The notes beneath the pieces are model-generated. The model was not told the DNA's origin and made no database searches. It was given only the letters and a program-made list of their open reading frames with translations. 64,000 nt of DNA from assembly GCF_902686445.1 (NCBI RefSeq), contig NC_062229.1, positions 310,001 to 374,000 of the forward strand, written 5' to 3'. The position numbers and the translations under genes are program-made. Origin of the DNA: Sciurus carolinensis (Eukaryota; Chordata; Mammalia; Rodentia; Sciuridae). Positions 1-12,427 of the stretch are shown here, one piece after another. Position 1 is the stretch's first letter, and each line of letters starts with the position of its first letter.

Positions 1-521
1 GGGGTCGCCCGGCCTGCTAGGCCCCCAGGCTGCTGCCTGGGCAGTGAGGTGCGGCTCAGGGGCAGGCAGGTGGGCAGAGTTCTCTCTGCTCTTGCCTGGG
101 GGGCTGGTTTCCTGGGTGGCTGCTGCAAGTCAGAGCACGCAGAGGACTACCTGGGGAGTGAGTCCAGTGTGAGGTGGCCACGAAGGGCCACCTCTGTGGG
201 GATGGACTGGTGGTGACCACAGCAATCTGCTGGGTGGCCCCACCCTCCCCGGCCAGCTCCCCACGATGGAAACGGTCCTCCCAGCACACCAGTGCACAGC
301 CCCAAAGGTGAGGCGGCCGGGGCCAGGCAGGGCACGCTCCTGCCCAAGGCAGCCAAGGTTGCTCCCAGAAAACAAGCCACACCTCCCGCGGCCCTCAGCA
401 CCTGACCAGCCCAGGGACCCCAAGCCATGCCAAGTTCACGGGTCCCTGGGGGGGCCTGTGGTCACAGTGCCGCCTGTGAGATGCGCTGGGACAGCAGCCG
501 TGACGAGCTTGTGGCTCTTAC
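1..521 (-). other. SBNO2: SBNO2 intron, left edge of window
   Basis: This is intronic sequence downstream (in gene orientation) of the 633-522 coding exon. It begins with a consensus donor, GTAAG read on the minus strand from 521. The next exon expected from the family, starting near the DSSYFEDF motif of the human protein, is not here and should lie left of the window. No repeat or conserved element is recognised. Confidence 0.75.
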
Positions 522-633
522 CTGAGGCAAGTCACTGCTCTTTGGCAGGAAGCTGGGGGTGGTGGCCACAGGGGGGTAGCTGGTGTCCGAGCAGGGCTGG
601 CTGCCGAGGAGGGAGGTGGAGCTCGTGAACTGA
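522..633 (-). CDS. SBNO2: SBNO2 coding exon (third recognised)
   Basis: This 112-nt exon codes for a piece of the N-terminal region of strawberry notch homolog 2, a helicase-like transcriptional coregulator acting in the nucleus (in macrophages linked to IL-10/STAT3 responses; established knowledge). Minus-strand translation contains TSSTSLLGSQPCSDTSYPPV and ends SFLPKSSDLPQ. It aligns to human SSASFLGSQPCPDTSYAPVA and the following residues as I recall them. The acceptor is a pyrimidine tract ending CCAG before 633 and the donor is CAG|GTAAG after 522. The exon enters with the third base of a codon and leaves at a codon boundary. It therefore joins exactly to the 1851-1772 exon, whose donor leaves two bases of a codon. 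The segment is a low-complexity Ser/Pro-rich N-terminus upstream of the helicase domains, which are not in the window. Confidence 0.9.
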
Positions 634-1771
634 CTGGAAGGAGAGACGAGCCGGTGACCACGGGGTGAGAGGGAGGCTGGCCCCGCACGGGCGTCCCTCC
701 TCTCCCCGGCCCAGAGCTGGGCACGGTGCGCGGCTCACTGGAGGCAGCCACACCCAGAGCTGCTGCCCCAGCCCCACTCCCGAGAACGGTCGCCCTGCAG
801 GCAGCAGGTAGATGGGAGAGAGCCCCCTGGAAGCTCCCGCCTGCCCCCATGCCCAACTCCCACCAGGACGGGGCAGACGAAGGCGCGACCCCGAGACCCA
901 GGGCACCTTCCTCCCAACACCCCAAACTGAGGAGCAGCAGGGGTGGGCCCGACATGGCTGCCCCACGGCTGCCAGCCTCAGGTGGGCTGTGTGGACCTGG
1001 GGACGGGGAGGACAAAGGGCAATGCCTCCAGGCTCCCTTTGTTCCCAGGGTCTCTGTCTCTCACCCCTGTAAGGTTTGCAAAACTAACATGAAAAGGCTC
1101 ACCTTCCCTTTCTATGCTTTTGGAATACATTCCCCCCGCCCTGCTCGGAACAGTCACTACGGAATTATTATTTTGGCACTGGGGATTAAACCCAGGGGCA
1201 CTTAACCACTGAGCCACATCCTGGCCCTTTTTGAAGCAGAGTCTCACTAAGTTGCTTAGGGTCTCAGCACTTTTGCTGAGACTGGCTTCAAACCGAATAT
1301 TCTCCTGCCTTAGTCTCCCAAGCTGCTGGGATGACAGGCATGTGCCACTGCTTGGCTCACTCAAAATATTCTAGAATTCCCACAAAGCTCTCGCTGTTCA
1401 TGCTGCCAGGTCTACTTCCCTGGCAAACTCCTACTGATACTTCAAAACCCAGTCCCGCTGCTGCCTGCTGGGGAAAGGGGTCGGCTCTGTCCTGGCCCTG
1501 TTCACCCCCAGCTCCTCACCAGCTCCTGCACAGGAGCCCTGCCAGGTCCCACAGCTCTCCTCGTGCCCACTCCCCTGGCTAGGTCTTCCTAACACGGACC
1601 CCAGCTGGTCACAGCACAGAGTTCAGGAAGAGAGCACCTCACAGCCCCTGTGCATGCAGGCCCAGCCCAGGGACAGAGCTGGCCAGGGCCGCGAGCTCTG
1701 ATTTTAACAGAGCCTCAGCAACCCGTGCAGCCCGAGGAAAGGCAGGTGAGGACCAGGTCTCAGACACTTAC
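634..1771 (-). other. SBNO2: SBNO2 intron
   Basis: This 1.1-kb intron lies between two coding exons, with GTAAGT at the 5' end (minus, from 1771) and CCAG at the 3' end. The only feature recognised inside is the antisense B1-ID SINE at about 1165-1357. Confidence 0.85.
1165..1357 (-). mobile_element. B1-ID composite SINE
   Basis: On the plus strand the reverse complement of an ID unit (GGGGATTAAACCCAGG, then CACTGAGCCACATCC) is followed by a 7SL-derived B1 segment ending in GGGATGACAGGCATGTGCCA. The retroposon is therefore on the minus strand. It is moderately diverged. Confidence 0.85.
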
Positions 1772-1851
1772 TGGCTCTCGCTGGAGAAGGCTGGATACGG
1801 TGCCTGTGGGAAGCTGTTCCACCAGGGGCAGGGACAGTGCAGGAGGGGATT
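1772..1851 (-). CDS. SBNO2: SBNO2 coding exon (second recognised)
   Basis: This 80-nt exon on the minus strand translates as NPLLHCPCPWWNSF and then PQAPYPAFSSES, plus two bases of the next codon. It corresponds to human SAMLHCPYWNTFSLPPYPAFSSDS as recalled, with the HCP, WN, F and PYPAFSS positions kept. The acceptor GCTGTTCCAG precedes 1851 and the donor CCA|GTAAGT follows 1772. The entry phase is 0, matching the 5602-5520 exon, and the exit phase is 2, matching the 633-522 exon. The motif CPCPWWN is longer than human CPYWN, a local change in a fast-evolving Pro-rich N-terminus. Splice signals and phase together make the call firm despite the short length. Confidence 0.9.
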
Positions 1852-4800
1852 CTGGAACAGCGAGAGTGGAATCAGGCACAGGCGGGAGGGAGGCCAGCCC
1901 CCAGCCCCACCCTGCCACAGCTGCGGCCAGGGTCAGAGCAGGAGGTGGAACCAGGGCTTCCCTGCTGGGCGCCCAGGCATCACAGCCTGGCAATGCCTGC
2001 CCGGGGAGCTTCCCCACAGGTCCAGGCCCTGGTGTGCTGAGGCCTGGTGACCTGGCTGGAGGCCCCATTCTGAGGAGCGGTGGGGGACTGTGGAGTGACC
2101 CAGTGGTAGAGAGTGTGACTAGAAAGCACACGGCTCAGCCCCACCTCCAAGGTGCAAGTGGGACCTCGTGTGGGACACTGAGGCCCTTCCCCAAGGTGTG
2201 GGGCCATGGACGCTTCCCTGAAATAAGGAGACCATTCAGTAGGGGCCCTGGCCTCTCTTGACTGGTGGTCAGGGAAGCCCCTGGTCTCTGAGGCCACTGG
2301 CTGGGCACCTCTTGCTTGTCCTGGCGGTCATGCCAGCTACTCGACCCAGAGCGTTGCTCGCCACTCCTGGCAAGGAAGCCCTCCCCAGGCCCAGCCGTGT
2401 CCACTCAGCTTTGTACCAGAGTGCTGGCTGGCACCCAGCCGCCTTTACTGGCTTTGCGCACACGCTAGCCCAGCCCCAACCTCCTGGGGCCTGCCAGCGT
2501 GCAGACCCCCGGGCTTCCAGGGTTCCACGGGCTGCAGGGTATGCTTAGCAGAACGCACAGCGAAGAGCAGAGAAGCACAGCAGCGTGGCTCGCGGGCTTC
2601 TAGCTCCAACACTCACCCTCCTCACAAGACCACAACGGAAGGAGGCAGGGCCCACCACCACCAGGTGGGGTCTGCTGGCCACCCCACATCTGCCTGCAGC
2701 CCAGGCCTAGTGGCCTCAACCTTCTGGAGAGGGAAGGCCAACCCCAGACCAGCCCGGCCTCCCGAAGGCAGGACATTCCAGAGCAGACCTGACTCCACAC
2801 CCTGTGGCCTCTGAGAGGAACTGGAGTAAAACGTTGGGTGTGTAAGCAGAGGCGAGAGACTGAGGCGAGACTGAGGGTCCTCCGGCTCTCCTAGCACGCT
2901 CCACCTGTGCCCAGGCTGGACCTGGGGCTGCCCTGGAGGGGCTCCAAGACCAGAGGGCTCCCAGGCAGGACAGGCTCTAGGCCTTGACCTGGGGGCCTGA
3001 TGACAGTCATAGCTGGTCCACCCAGCCCGTCCCCTACCCTGGGGCTCTGGCAGGACTGCCAATCAGGGACTCCCTAGTCCTGCCTCACAGGGTGGCTCAG
3101 CATGGCTGGCCAACTGGAGCTCTCCTTGGGACTTTCCACTGCTAACCAAGGGTGGCTCCGTCTTCAGAGCAGGCCCTGGGGTGTGACTGGCCCAGAGACG
3201 GGCAGTTGCCTGCCAATTAAGAGTTTGCCTAGGGATTTTCTGCCAGTCTAACTTTCTCTGAAGAAGGAAGGGCAGGCCAGATCCCCAGCGTGGCCTATAG
3301 AGTGTCCCCAGATACCCTGCAGCAGCCCCGGCCTGGAGAATACCAGGGAGCCTCCTTTCCAGGGGGCTGGGGCAGGCGGGGTCCCACCCACACCTCGCAC
3401 CAGGGACGGTATCCCCACCCCGCTCTGCCCAGATGCATTTCTGAGCCCTGACAGCTGCCCAGACAGTCCCAGTCTGCGTCAGTAAAGGGGACATGGTCTG
3501 CACAGAGCCAGCTCTCCCGTTCCGACCCAGGAATCCTGTTTTGGAAACACGCCCCCCACCCCCGAGTAATCCACAAGGGGGCAGAAAATACAGCAGCACT
3601 ATTTATAGCAGAGGAAACTAGCCTCTCCCCAAAGGCCCAGCGACTGGGAGATAATCAAGCAAAGATGAACTGTGCAGATGAGGAGTCACTGGGAGGCCAT
3701 GTCAGCGGCGGTGACTGCCCAGCGGCCGAGGGAGGTGGGGCAGGCGTGCTGGACAGCTTCCTCAGGAGGGGAAGACAGAGAAGAGCTGGGCACCATGTGC
3801 CTCGCCCCAGCTGCAGCGCAGGATGCTGGCTGCGCCTCCCGTCTTAAGGAGCCTGCCCCTCACCAGGTGACGTGCAAGGGGTCTTTACGCCGCCTGCTAC
3901 TCCACATTCCACCACACCAGGGTGGGATGGGGCCCAGCTGGGCAGGGCAACGGGGTTCCGTGCCTCTGCAGCCTTTCCAGAGCGGGTCTGGGGAACCCCT
4001 GGTGCATGCACCTCTGCCCCACGCCCTGGGCTCTGCGGGAACCATGGCTGGCTTGTTCTGGCTGCATCTTCCCACCCAGCCTTCCCCACCTCCTGTGCCC
4101 TCTGGAACAACGTCCAGAGCCCCATCTGTGTCATGCTGGCTCTGGATGGACAAGCACCAGTCTTGGCCCGGCAGAAGGAAGCAACTGAGGTCTTACTGAA
4201 GGGTGGATAACGCAGCAGCCCCAGCCAGAGGCACCTGCTGCTCTGGGGTGGCCTCCAAAGCCACACTCCACCTGGCCTCTGGCAGCTCCCACCTCCCCAT
4301 GAGGTCCCAGTGTTCTTTCCCACCATGGCAAGAGCCAGTTCTGCTCAGGTGAGGAGGATTCTGGCCCTTTCCTCCCAGGGACTCTGGCACCTCCCTCAGC
4401 TCTGCCATGAGGCCGAGCCGCACCCTTGGGTGTCCTGTGACTCGTGACTCTTTATTCACAGTGACCAAACGCTGGAAGCAGTAAGATGTCCTGGCTGGGT
4501 AATGGGGCCGATGCAGAGGTCCATCCCAACCATGGGACAGCATCCGGGGCTGGAAAGAAAGAGCTCCTGAGCTGTGAGACTCGAGGACCCGAAAAGCAGG
4601 CTACCATGGGGAAGATGCCAGGCTGCAGAGGCAACCCACTGGGCAGCTCCGACCTGACGTCCTAGACCCATGGGGGCCCCATGGGGGCCAGGGGTGGGCA
4701 GGCAGGGCCTGGAGGACTTCTAGGGCATAGAAACCACTCTGTAGGGTATTCCCTGTGTCAAAACCCACACTCTTCAACACAGAGAGAGACCTTCAGGCAG

Positions 4801-5519
4801 ACTTTTGAGCTGAGTAATGACAGTGTTTCAGTCTTGGCCCATCAGTCTTAGCAGGCTGGCCGCACCAGAGAGGGACGCAGTGCAGGACAGGGACTGGGCG
4901 GGCAGCTGTGCATGGGAACTCTCTGCTTTCTGAACCATCTTCCTGTAAACCAAACACTGCTTAAGAAATGGTCTATTAACTTGAAAAGAAAAAAATTACA
5001 TGATCCAGCCTGGCTCCCACGGTCAATGGAGCTGCCCCTGGAAGGGACAATCAGGGCGGGGGCAGTGTGGACCGTCTCTCCCAAAGAGCCAGGCACTGTT
5101 TCGAAAGAAAACTTCTAGGACGCCGTGGCCCAGAGGCTGGGAGGCCAAGGCAGGAGCAGGGCAAGGTCCAAGCCAGCCTGGGCACTGAGCAAGACCTGTC
5201 CCAAAGCACAATGAAGAGGGCTGGTGCGGCTGGTGGAGGAGGCCTGGGTTCAGTTCCCACAGAGGGAGGCCTGGGTATGGCTACAAGCAGGCTGGAGGCC
5301 AGCAGGAGGCCGAAGCTAACCTCCCTTCCCTCTCTCAGACAGGACCCTCTCCTGCCACAGGGGGACTAGCGGAGCCAGGCTCTGGACTGAGGTCGCGGTC
5401 AGAGTCATAGTCAGCTTGCCCACCAGTGTCCCACATGAAGGCCACCCTGGCCAGCATTCACCTCAGGGTCCAGTGAGTCCTGCTCAAGCAGCCCAGGAAG
5501 TTGGAGAGCTGGGGCTCAC
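1852..5519 (-). other. SBNO2: SBNO2 intron
   Basis: This 3.7-kb intron lies between coding exons. The donor GTGAG is read on the minus strand from 5519 and the acceptor CCAG sits just above 1851. It holds GC-rich unique sequence and one diverged plus-strand SINE at about 5117-5261. I see no other exon. Confidence 0.85.
5117..5261 (+). mobile_element. Diverged B1-ID SINE
   Basis: The B1-like order GGCTGGGAGGCCAAGGCAGG, then CAAGCCAGCCTGGGC, is followed by a decayed ID part with GGCCTGGGTTCAGTTCCC. It is old, with many substitutions and only a remnant A tail. Confidence 0.6.
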
Positions 5520-5602
5520 CTGCAGTGGGGACGGGGGGCAGAGGAGGCTGCCCGCTGGCGGGGGTTCATGCTGAGGGTACTCCCCATCCATGGCAAGCCC
5601 CA
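5520..5602 (-). CDS. SBNO2: SBNO2 coding exon (first recognised)
   Basis: This 83-nt minus-strand exon encodes (V)[18 protein letters not shown] and then LLCPPSPLQ. It aligns to human [19 protein letters not shown] / LLYSPPPLQ near the start of the long SBNO2 isoform as recalled. The acceptor GATGCTTGCAG precedes 5602 and the donor CAG|GTGAG follows 5520. The exon starts with the last two bases of a Val codon and ends at a codon boundary, so it joins the 1851-1772 exon in frame. In human the initiator (MLA) lies a few codons upstream. I could not find the matching short exon or exon end, so the true start is unresolved. The internal Met of AMDGEY is a possible alternative start. Confidence 0.9.
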
Positions 5603-8600
5603 CTGCAAGCATCAGGTGGCAGCAGGTGAGGGCTGGGAGACCCAGGGCCACAGGGCGCCTATCTGGGCTTCTTGCTCCAGGGGGGCGGCGTCATGTCCTG
5701 TGGAGAGAGAAGGGAGGCTTCTTCCTGAGGCCGTCCTGAAACTCTGCTCCCTCCCAACCTGCCGGGCCCAGGCCAGCTGGGAGCCGCTGGGTGAGCCGCT
5801 GGGCGAGGCTGGGACTCCTCCTGTGCCCCACCCCTCCCCTGCTATTCACAGCCCCTCCAGTCTCCTGGGAGGGTCCTGCCGCGCCGCCCACTACCCAGAG
5901 AGAACTGTGCAGTGTCCAGCGCTGCAGAGGGAGGCTGCCCCTCGGCCACATGTGGGACTGCCATGGGGCCTCCTGGGGTGCTGAGGGGCCCAGCTGTCCT
6001 GGGAGAGCCCAGACCTTGTTCTTAGGTCAGGGTGCATGAGTGCCACCTGAGAATGTTGGTGATCAGGAGGGCAGGCGGACCTTGAGGCCCCACACTGTCC
6101 ATGCCTGAGAACAAATCTGACTCTCCCAGTGGGCTCCTGGCTGGTCCCACTAAAGGGCCCAGACTGCCCCTCTGGGAGAGAGCAGGGACCCCAGGCTGGC
6201 CTGCAGGGCAGTGGGTGTGCTCAGTGGGCAAGCAGCCCAGAGCCTTAATCACCAGGCAGTCAGGAAGGGGAGGGCAGCCGCGCTGAGGCCAAGCCCTGCA
6301 GTGAAGAAATCCGTGGGACTTCCAGTAAGCTCTGTCCAGCCGCACGCAGGCGGCTTATGCAACCCCATGGGGGAGGGGTGCTGCTGCACTCCAAGCATGG
6401 GGGGGGGACAGCTGTCGGGAAACACAGGGACGCCTGCTGCCCCAACCCTAGGCCAGTCTGCCCTGCTTTGCTCAGCCCTGCTGTGGTCTGCTCAGCCCTG
6501 CTGTGGCCAAAGGCCTGGACCCTGGGAAGCCCTCCTTGCCTGCAGGCCCTGAGCAGTGACCATCTCCCATGGGCTGGGGTCGTAGCCATTCCTCGCCAGG
6601 ACCCTGGGCCAGGCAGGTCCAGCTTCTCATGGCTACTCAACCTCAGACAACTTGGTCTGCCGAGTCTCAGTGTTCCCAACTGCAATTAGGCCGCCTGTCG
6701 GTTAGGCGGACACGGCCCGGCAGGCTCTCCAGCAGCTGCAGGCAGCAACTCCCTCCTTCCCTGAGGCTCCTGGACGCTGCCCATGCTGGCAGCCCTCTCA
6801 GGGCGTTCCTGGCCCCTGGGCAGGGACAGCCTGGGCCAGAAAGGGGGTGGATCTTCATTCATCAGGGAACTGGCCACAAGCAGCCAGCCACCACCCCTCT
6901 CCAGACCCCCAAGATGACCACTTTCAGGCTTGGAGGTGCGTATTGGCTCCGAGGACGGCTATGAGCAAGAGTCCTTGTCACCCACAGGGAAGACCCCAGA
7001 GTTAGCTAGGGAGGTCACGAGGAGAGCAGTGATGAGCTGGGGACCCCAGCAGGTTTCTCTGGCAACACAGGGCGGTCCAGACCTGGACTGGAGAGGCAAT
7101 CCGGGGAGAGGTACAACATGGCCAAGTGACCAGGCCGACACTGAGCAGGACCGCAGGTCCACCCACACGGCAGGTGGGTGGGTGTGCAAAATGGCACAGC
7201 CCTCAGAGAACAGTCCGCAGCACCTCGAGAGACACAGACCCGCTCCTGGGCACACGCCAGCTCGCAGCAGGACTCCGACGGCCCAGGCAGGACAGCTCGA
7301 ACATGCCCAAGACAGAGGGACGGTGAGGCCCAGCCACCTGAGCATCACAGCCACCAGCAGGGCGAGGTGACGGCTGCAGGGTGCATGGACCCGAGGACCT
7401 CATGCTCTGAGAGCCAGGCACACAGGCCGCAGAACAGGAAGGTACAGAGATGGGATGTGGACCTGCTGCAGGGCCAGCAAGGGACAGAGTAGGTAATGCT
7501 GTGCCCAGGTTCTCCACAGGCACCTTACCCAGGTGGTGCCCAACCTCTCACCTCACCAACAGGCCCCAGTGCCCCAAGCTGCCCCCGCACTTGCTCCTTC
7601 CAAAGGCACTGGGCAGGCACAGGACACGGCCCTCCCTCAGCACCCTCAGGGCCCTACCCACTGCCCTGCCCGTGTCTCCCAGGCACTCCTGCAGCCCCTA
7701 CCCCAGTCAGGCAGGCTCCGTCTTGTCCAGGTGCTTCCATGGCCCCATCCCCTCTGCTCCTGGCTCCAGGGTCCTGCACCCACTGGACCCCTCTTCTCAT
7801 GGCAGTGTGTGAACGTGCCACGTCCCTGGGTGGTTAGATGCCCCCAGACCAAACCCCAGCAGGCTCCAGGCAGGAGCTTCAGTGTGCAAGTGCCTGCTGT
7901 GCAGCCTTGGGGGCAAAGACCGGCCTGGGCCTGCAAGTCAGGCCTGACGCTGGCAGAATGCAGCCTGCAGTCGATGCTCAGAGTCTGTCCCAGGCCAGGA
8001 GCCTACAGCGTGATCCTGCGGTCCCCACGTGGGGGCACACCTCAGATCGGATCTCAGCTTACATCTGAAGGCCTTCTGACCTTCCTTCTGAAACCTGGTT
8101 TCCAAGTGAGCCATTGTGAAAGGAATGATCGTGGGATGAGTGACCCACACAGGATCACGCTGGGGAGACCAGGCTCTGCGGGGTCTGGAGAAAGTGACTC
8201 CCAGGCGGCCCCTGCCTCCTGCCCCTGCTCCTGAGCCCTCCATGGGTCCTTCCTGGCCAGCCAGACCTCAGTGAGAAGCTGGGTGCCCTGCAACAGCCAC
8301 AGGGTGTCCCTGCATGGGTGCTGCAAGTCAGCCCCTCAAGCTCTGAACAGCTTCCAGACCTCTGGCCCGGCTGACTCCAGAGGTGGGAACTGCAGAGTCC
8401 ACAGAGGCGCCTCTGCCCCCTCGGGGCCAGGTGCTGCCACTGAGCACAGGGAAGCCGCCCACGGCTGCATCTGAAATGAGCGGTGGGAGGCAGAGGCAGC
8501 AGGAGACCCAGTGACCTGCGGCCAGCACCCCTCTGCAAGGGGGCCTGTGGCCACCAGCACCCACATCCTCACACCACCCTCTCACCACACGGACTGACGC

Positions 8601-10040
8601 CCATGCCTTCTGATAAGACATGAAGGCCCCAAAGCCACACTCAGAGGCTCAAGCCCCAGTAAGCAGTGACAGGCACATGCGGAGACTACTGACTGGTCCT
8701 CAAGGACCCTCAGAGCAGATGTCCATCCATCACTGCAAGTTACTTGTTCTGTGGTCCCCCACAGAGACCGCAGGATGAGGTGGCCCATGGCCTAGATCTG
8801 CTGCCTGGAGTGACCCAGGCTCCTGCAGGGAGAGGTGCAGAGTGAAGAGTGTCATGGACCCACAGAGACATTGGCCTTGGAGCCACAGCCCAGGGAGCAC
8901 GTTGTGAAACAGATCCAGCCATGCACAGTCCCATGAGCTCACCTCTTAGCCATGGTCTGGCCTCTGCACAAAGCTCAGGATGGCTCATCACCCACCACTG
9001 GACTCTCGGGCTTTTGAAGCCACTGAGTGAGCAGCCCCGGGACCGCAGCACCAGGTAGTGGGAGAGGCTGGTGATTCCACAAGGCTGGGCCAACATGGAA
9101 CAGAGTCTCATGGATTCTGGAAACTTGGTCAGGGCCTAGCGTGGCTGTCCAGGACTGTCTGGTGCAGGAGGGGCATCTTGACTCTCTCAGCCATAGAGAC
9201 AGAATGCTGCTTTCCCTCCACAGAGGCACAGCCAAGGGCTTCAGGGAGCCCTCAACCTTAGGGGTCTGTCCCCAGCAGGAGACTGACCAGGAAGGCACAT
9301 AAGCCAGGGACACAGCAATGCATGTGGCAAAGCTGAGACAGCCTGGACCCCGGGTGGTGGCCGGGGAGGTACTGAGGTCAGTCTAGTGGAAATGTGGAGA
9401 TGCTGGCCAGGACAGGGAAGGGCCCCTTCTACAGGCCCCAGGAGCCATCCCACACGTTTCCACAGGCGGCTCTTCCTCCTCTGGGTGTCAGTGGCCACCT
9501 CAGTCTGATCTGGTCTGGGCTCCTGCTGCTCAGGGTCCCCAAACCCACTGTGGAGACAGCCTGCTGGCCCCTCTGTCCATGGAATGCCCGGCCCCAGGAG
9601 GACTGCCATCCCCACGCAGCCTCTGCGTCCCTTTGGTGAGGGCCATCTCTCCTGAGGCTAGGCCCTGCAGGGCCAGCTGCCTGGTCTGTGGTGGGCATTT
9701 GACAGACAGCTCCTGAAAGGCTTGGGGACAGCCTCATCCTGCAAGGAGTGGCTACAGGGCAGGGGCGGAGATTGTGGACCCTCCAGGACACTGGCCCTGA
9801 CACCCTGGGCATCCTGTGACCCTTTTCATCAGCTGAATGGTTGAAACCATTTTCCCAACAATACAGATAATTGTGGCGTGTTGGATGGGCCAGTGGAAGG
9901 GAACTCCCCAGGCCTTCAGGGGGCTTTGCCCCTGGAAGGCTTCTCCGTGGTGGGCTGTTCCCAAGGATGAAAAGGAAGGAAGGGCGCATCAGAGAGGCTC
10001 TTCTTTCATTTCTCTGCTTCTTACATTTCCAGTACTGGGA

Positions 10041-10252
10041 TTTTTTTTGGGGGGAGGGTGCCGGGGATTGAACTCAGGGGCACTTAACCACTGAGACACC
10101 TCCCCAGCCCTTTTTAATATTTTATTTAGAGACAGGGTCTGGCTGAGTTCCTTAGAGCCTCGCTAAGTTGCTGAGGCTGGCTTTGAACTTGACATCCTCC
10201 TGCCTCAGCCTCCCAAGCTTCTGGGATTATAGGCATGTGCCACCATGCCCAG
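10041..10252 (-). mobile_element. B1-ID composite SINE
   Basis: An antisense ID unit (CCGGGGATTGAACTCAGG, then CACCTCCCCAGCCC) is followed by an antisense B1 unit ending GGCATGTGCCACCATGCCC. This copy is well preserved. Confidence 0.9.
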
Positions 10253-10403
10253 AATTTAACCCAGGGGCTCTCCGCTGAGCTACGTTCCCAGCCCTTTTTA
10301 CTTGGAGAGTCTGGCTAAGTTCCCCAGGCTGTCCTGGAACTTGACACCCTCCTGCCTCAGCCTCCCCAGTCACTGGGATGGCAGGCATGCACCACACCCA
10401 GCT
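10253..10403 (-). mobile_element. Second B1-ID SINE, abutting the first
   Basis: A shorter antisense copy follows directly, with ID remnant AACCCAGGGGCTCTCCGCTG and B1 part ending GCATGCACCACACCCAGC. The pair is arranged head to tail in the same orientation. Confidence 0.8.
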
Positions 10404-11060
10404 CTAAGGAGCTTCACAGAAAGCTCAGGAGCATAGTGCTTATCTAGTAACCAGCTCTGTCCCACTCACTGAGGCCAGGCGGCGAGGACTGCCGTGGGGG
10501 AAGACCCCTTCTCATCCTGGGCCAGCTGGCGTCCCAGCCCCCCTCCTGCCCCACACTGTACCATGGCATCACCGCACACTCCTCACCCACTCCTTCACAT
10601 GAAACCTCCCACAGTCTCAAGGTTGTCCCCAAGGTGAGCAGGGGGATCCGCAGGGAGCTGCCCAGAGAACCCGCCAGCAGTCGGCCACAAAACTAGCTGG
10701 GCCCAGCCTCCTTCCCGTCTGAAGGTGTCAGCAGCTCCCTGGGCTCATTACAGTCACCAGGCCCATGGGGCTGGCACATCTGGGTCCCACCCACTCTTCT
10801 CTCCCTAGAGCCACAGGGCCACAAGAGCCAGCGCAGGAAAACTCAGGTGCAGCACAAATGCAGCCAGGCTCTGCCTCCCCTGAGCTGGGTGCTTCAGAAT
10901 GGACGCAGGCAGAATCTCAACACAGAAGGAGCAGGCTCAGCTGCTGGCCTGAGGCTGGGAGATCCCCTGCGGGGACATGTCATGAGGGGTGGCCCCACCC
11001 CCAAACGGGAGCAGAGAAGGAGCCTCTGGCCATCAGCCTTTTCTTAAGATGCTGCGACAA

Positions 11061-11200
11061 GGGCTGGGTTGTGGCTCACTGGTAGAGCACTTGCCTGGCA
11101 TGTGTGAGGCAGTGGGTTCGATTCTCAGCACCACATGTAAGTAAATGAATAAATAAAAGTCTATCAACATCAAAAAATATTAAAGAAAAAAAAAATAAAG
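11061..11200 (+). mobile_element. ID SINE with long A-rich tail
   Basis: A sense ID unit begins GGGCTGGGTTGTGGCTCAC, with A-box and B-box (GGTTCGATTC). It is followed by AATGAATAAATAAA, a short unique stretch and an A-rich tail. This is the subfamily seen widely in squirrel genomes (inference). Confidence 0.9.
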
Positions 11201-12342
11201 AATAGCAGAGGCAGATGACCAGAGACAAGAACAAAGCCTGCCTCACAGGCAGAGGCCCAGGCTCAGACGCCATCAAACAAGCAGCGGCCGCACGCACAGG
11301 AAGCCACGGACGCAGCGACAGGGTGCCCGGCCGGCAGACGCCCCACACCTCACCAGACGGCGATCCTTTCACCTGTCTGCAGGTGCACAGCTCAGGGTTC
11401 ACCCAAAGCAGAGCCAGACCAGAGCCCCAGAGCTAGCAGGCGGGAGCGTGTGCCTGCCAGCGTGGACGGGGTCTGGCTCCACGGCAAGCCCGAAGAGAGG
11501 GCCCGGAACCGAGACGTGCCTGCCCACGTCACCTAGGAAGAGGGGAGGTTCCGGAAGAGACCCCCTGAAGCGCTCTCTGGAAGGCTCTGGGGAACACCGA
11601 GCCCCAAGAGAAGCCCAAGCGCCAGAGGCTCTCGGGGCTCTGCCAACTCTCCAGCACAGACGCACATGCCACATGCCACCCACACCTCAACTCTGAAGGG
11701 CCACGTCTGTCCCCCCACACGCTGCAGGCCCCAGCACAGCCGCAGCTGCTCCCCACACAGCACCCCTCGACAGCCCCAAGTCTTCACCTGCCAGGGAGGC
11801 TGGTCAGGCACGCCACGGGCCGCCACGGGCACGCGCACTGTCTGCCCGGCCAACCCATGGCATCTCTGCATGCCCGGCACCCTGCACACCACCAGTGTCA
11901 GCCCCTGCTTCTGGGCTTGTTTCCCTAGAGGCCAGCCTGGTCCTGGCAGAGCCACATCCTGAAAGAAGGGCGCCACCTCAGGGTGACACCAGCGAACCCA
12001 CCACATGCCCCCAGGAGCTGGGAGTGCCGGCAGTGGGGATGCCCTCCTGAGGTCCCCTGGCTCCTGCCTCCCATCCCAGCTGCCGCTCAGTGAGGAGGCT
12101 CTGGGGACCTGCCACCACAGGCCTGACCAGGCAGCGAGGCAGCTCTTACTGGACTTCCCCCTCCACTGGCGGGAGGTGGAGCTGGGGCGGAGCCTGCACT
12201 GCCCCTGCCCAGCCCCTGTGGGGGTCCAGTGTCCTCCCTCTGCTGGGCCCTCTGCCGGGGTGAACCTGGCAGGTGACTGACACTGGAAGGACTGTGTGCC
12301 CTGCCGGTGCTCCAGGGGTGGGGGCTACATTCCAGCCAGCTG

Positions 12343-12427
12343 TTGAGACAGACTCGCCAAGTCACCCAGGCTAGACTCGGACTTGTAATCCTCCTGCCTC
12401 AGTCTCCCGGGATGACAGAACCAGCCC
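12343..12427 (-). mobile_element. 7SL-derived (B1-like) SINE fragment
   Basis: The reverse-complement B1 signature TTGAGACAGACTCGCC, then TCCTCCTGCCTCAGTCTCCC, is present without an ID part. Confidence 0.6.

Noticed and set aside
4460..4545. Possible SBNO2 exon encoding MLSHGWDGPLHRPHYPA on the minus strand
   Set aside because: It has a good acceptor and a vague similarity to MLHCPYWN...YPA, but no donor in the needed phase. The 1851-1772 exon matches far better and fits both phases.
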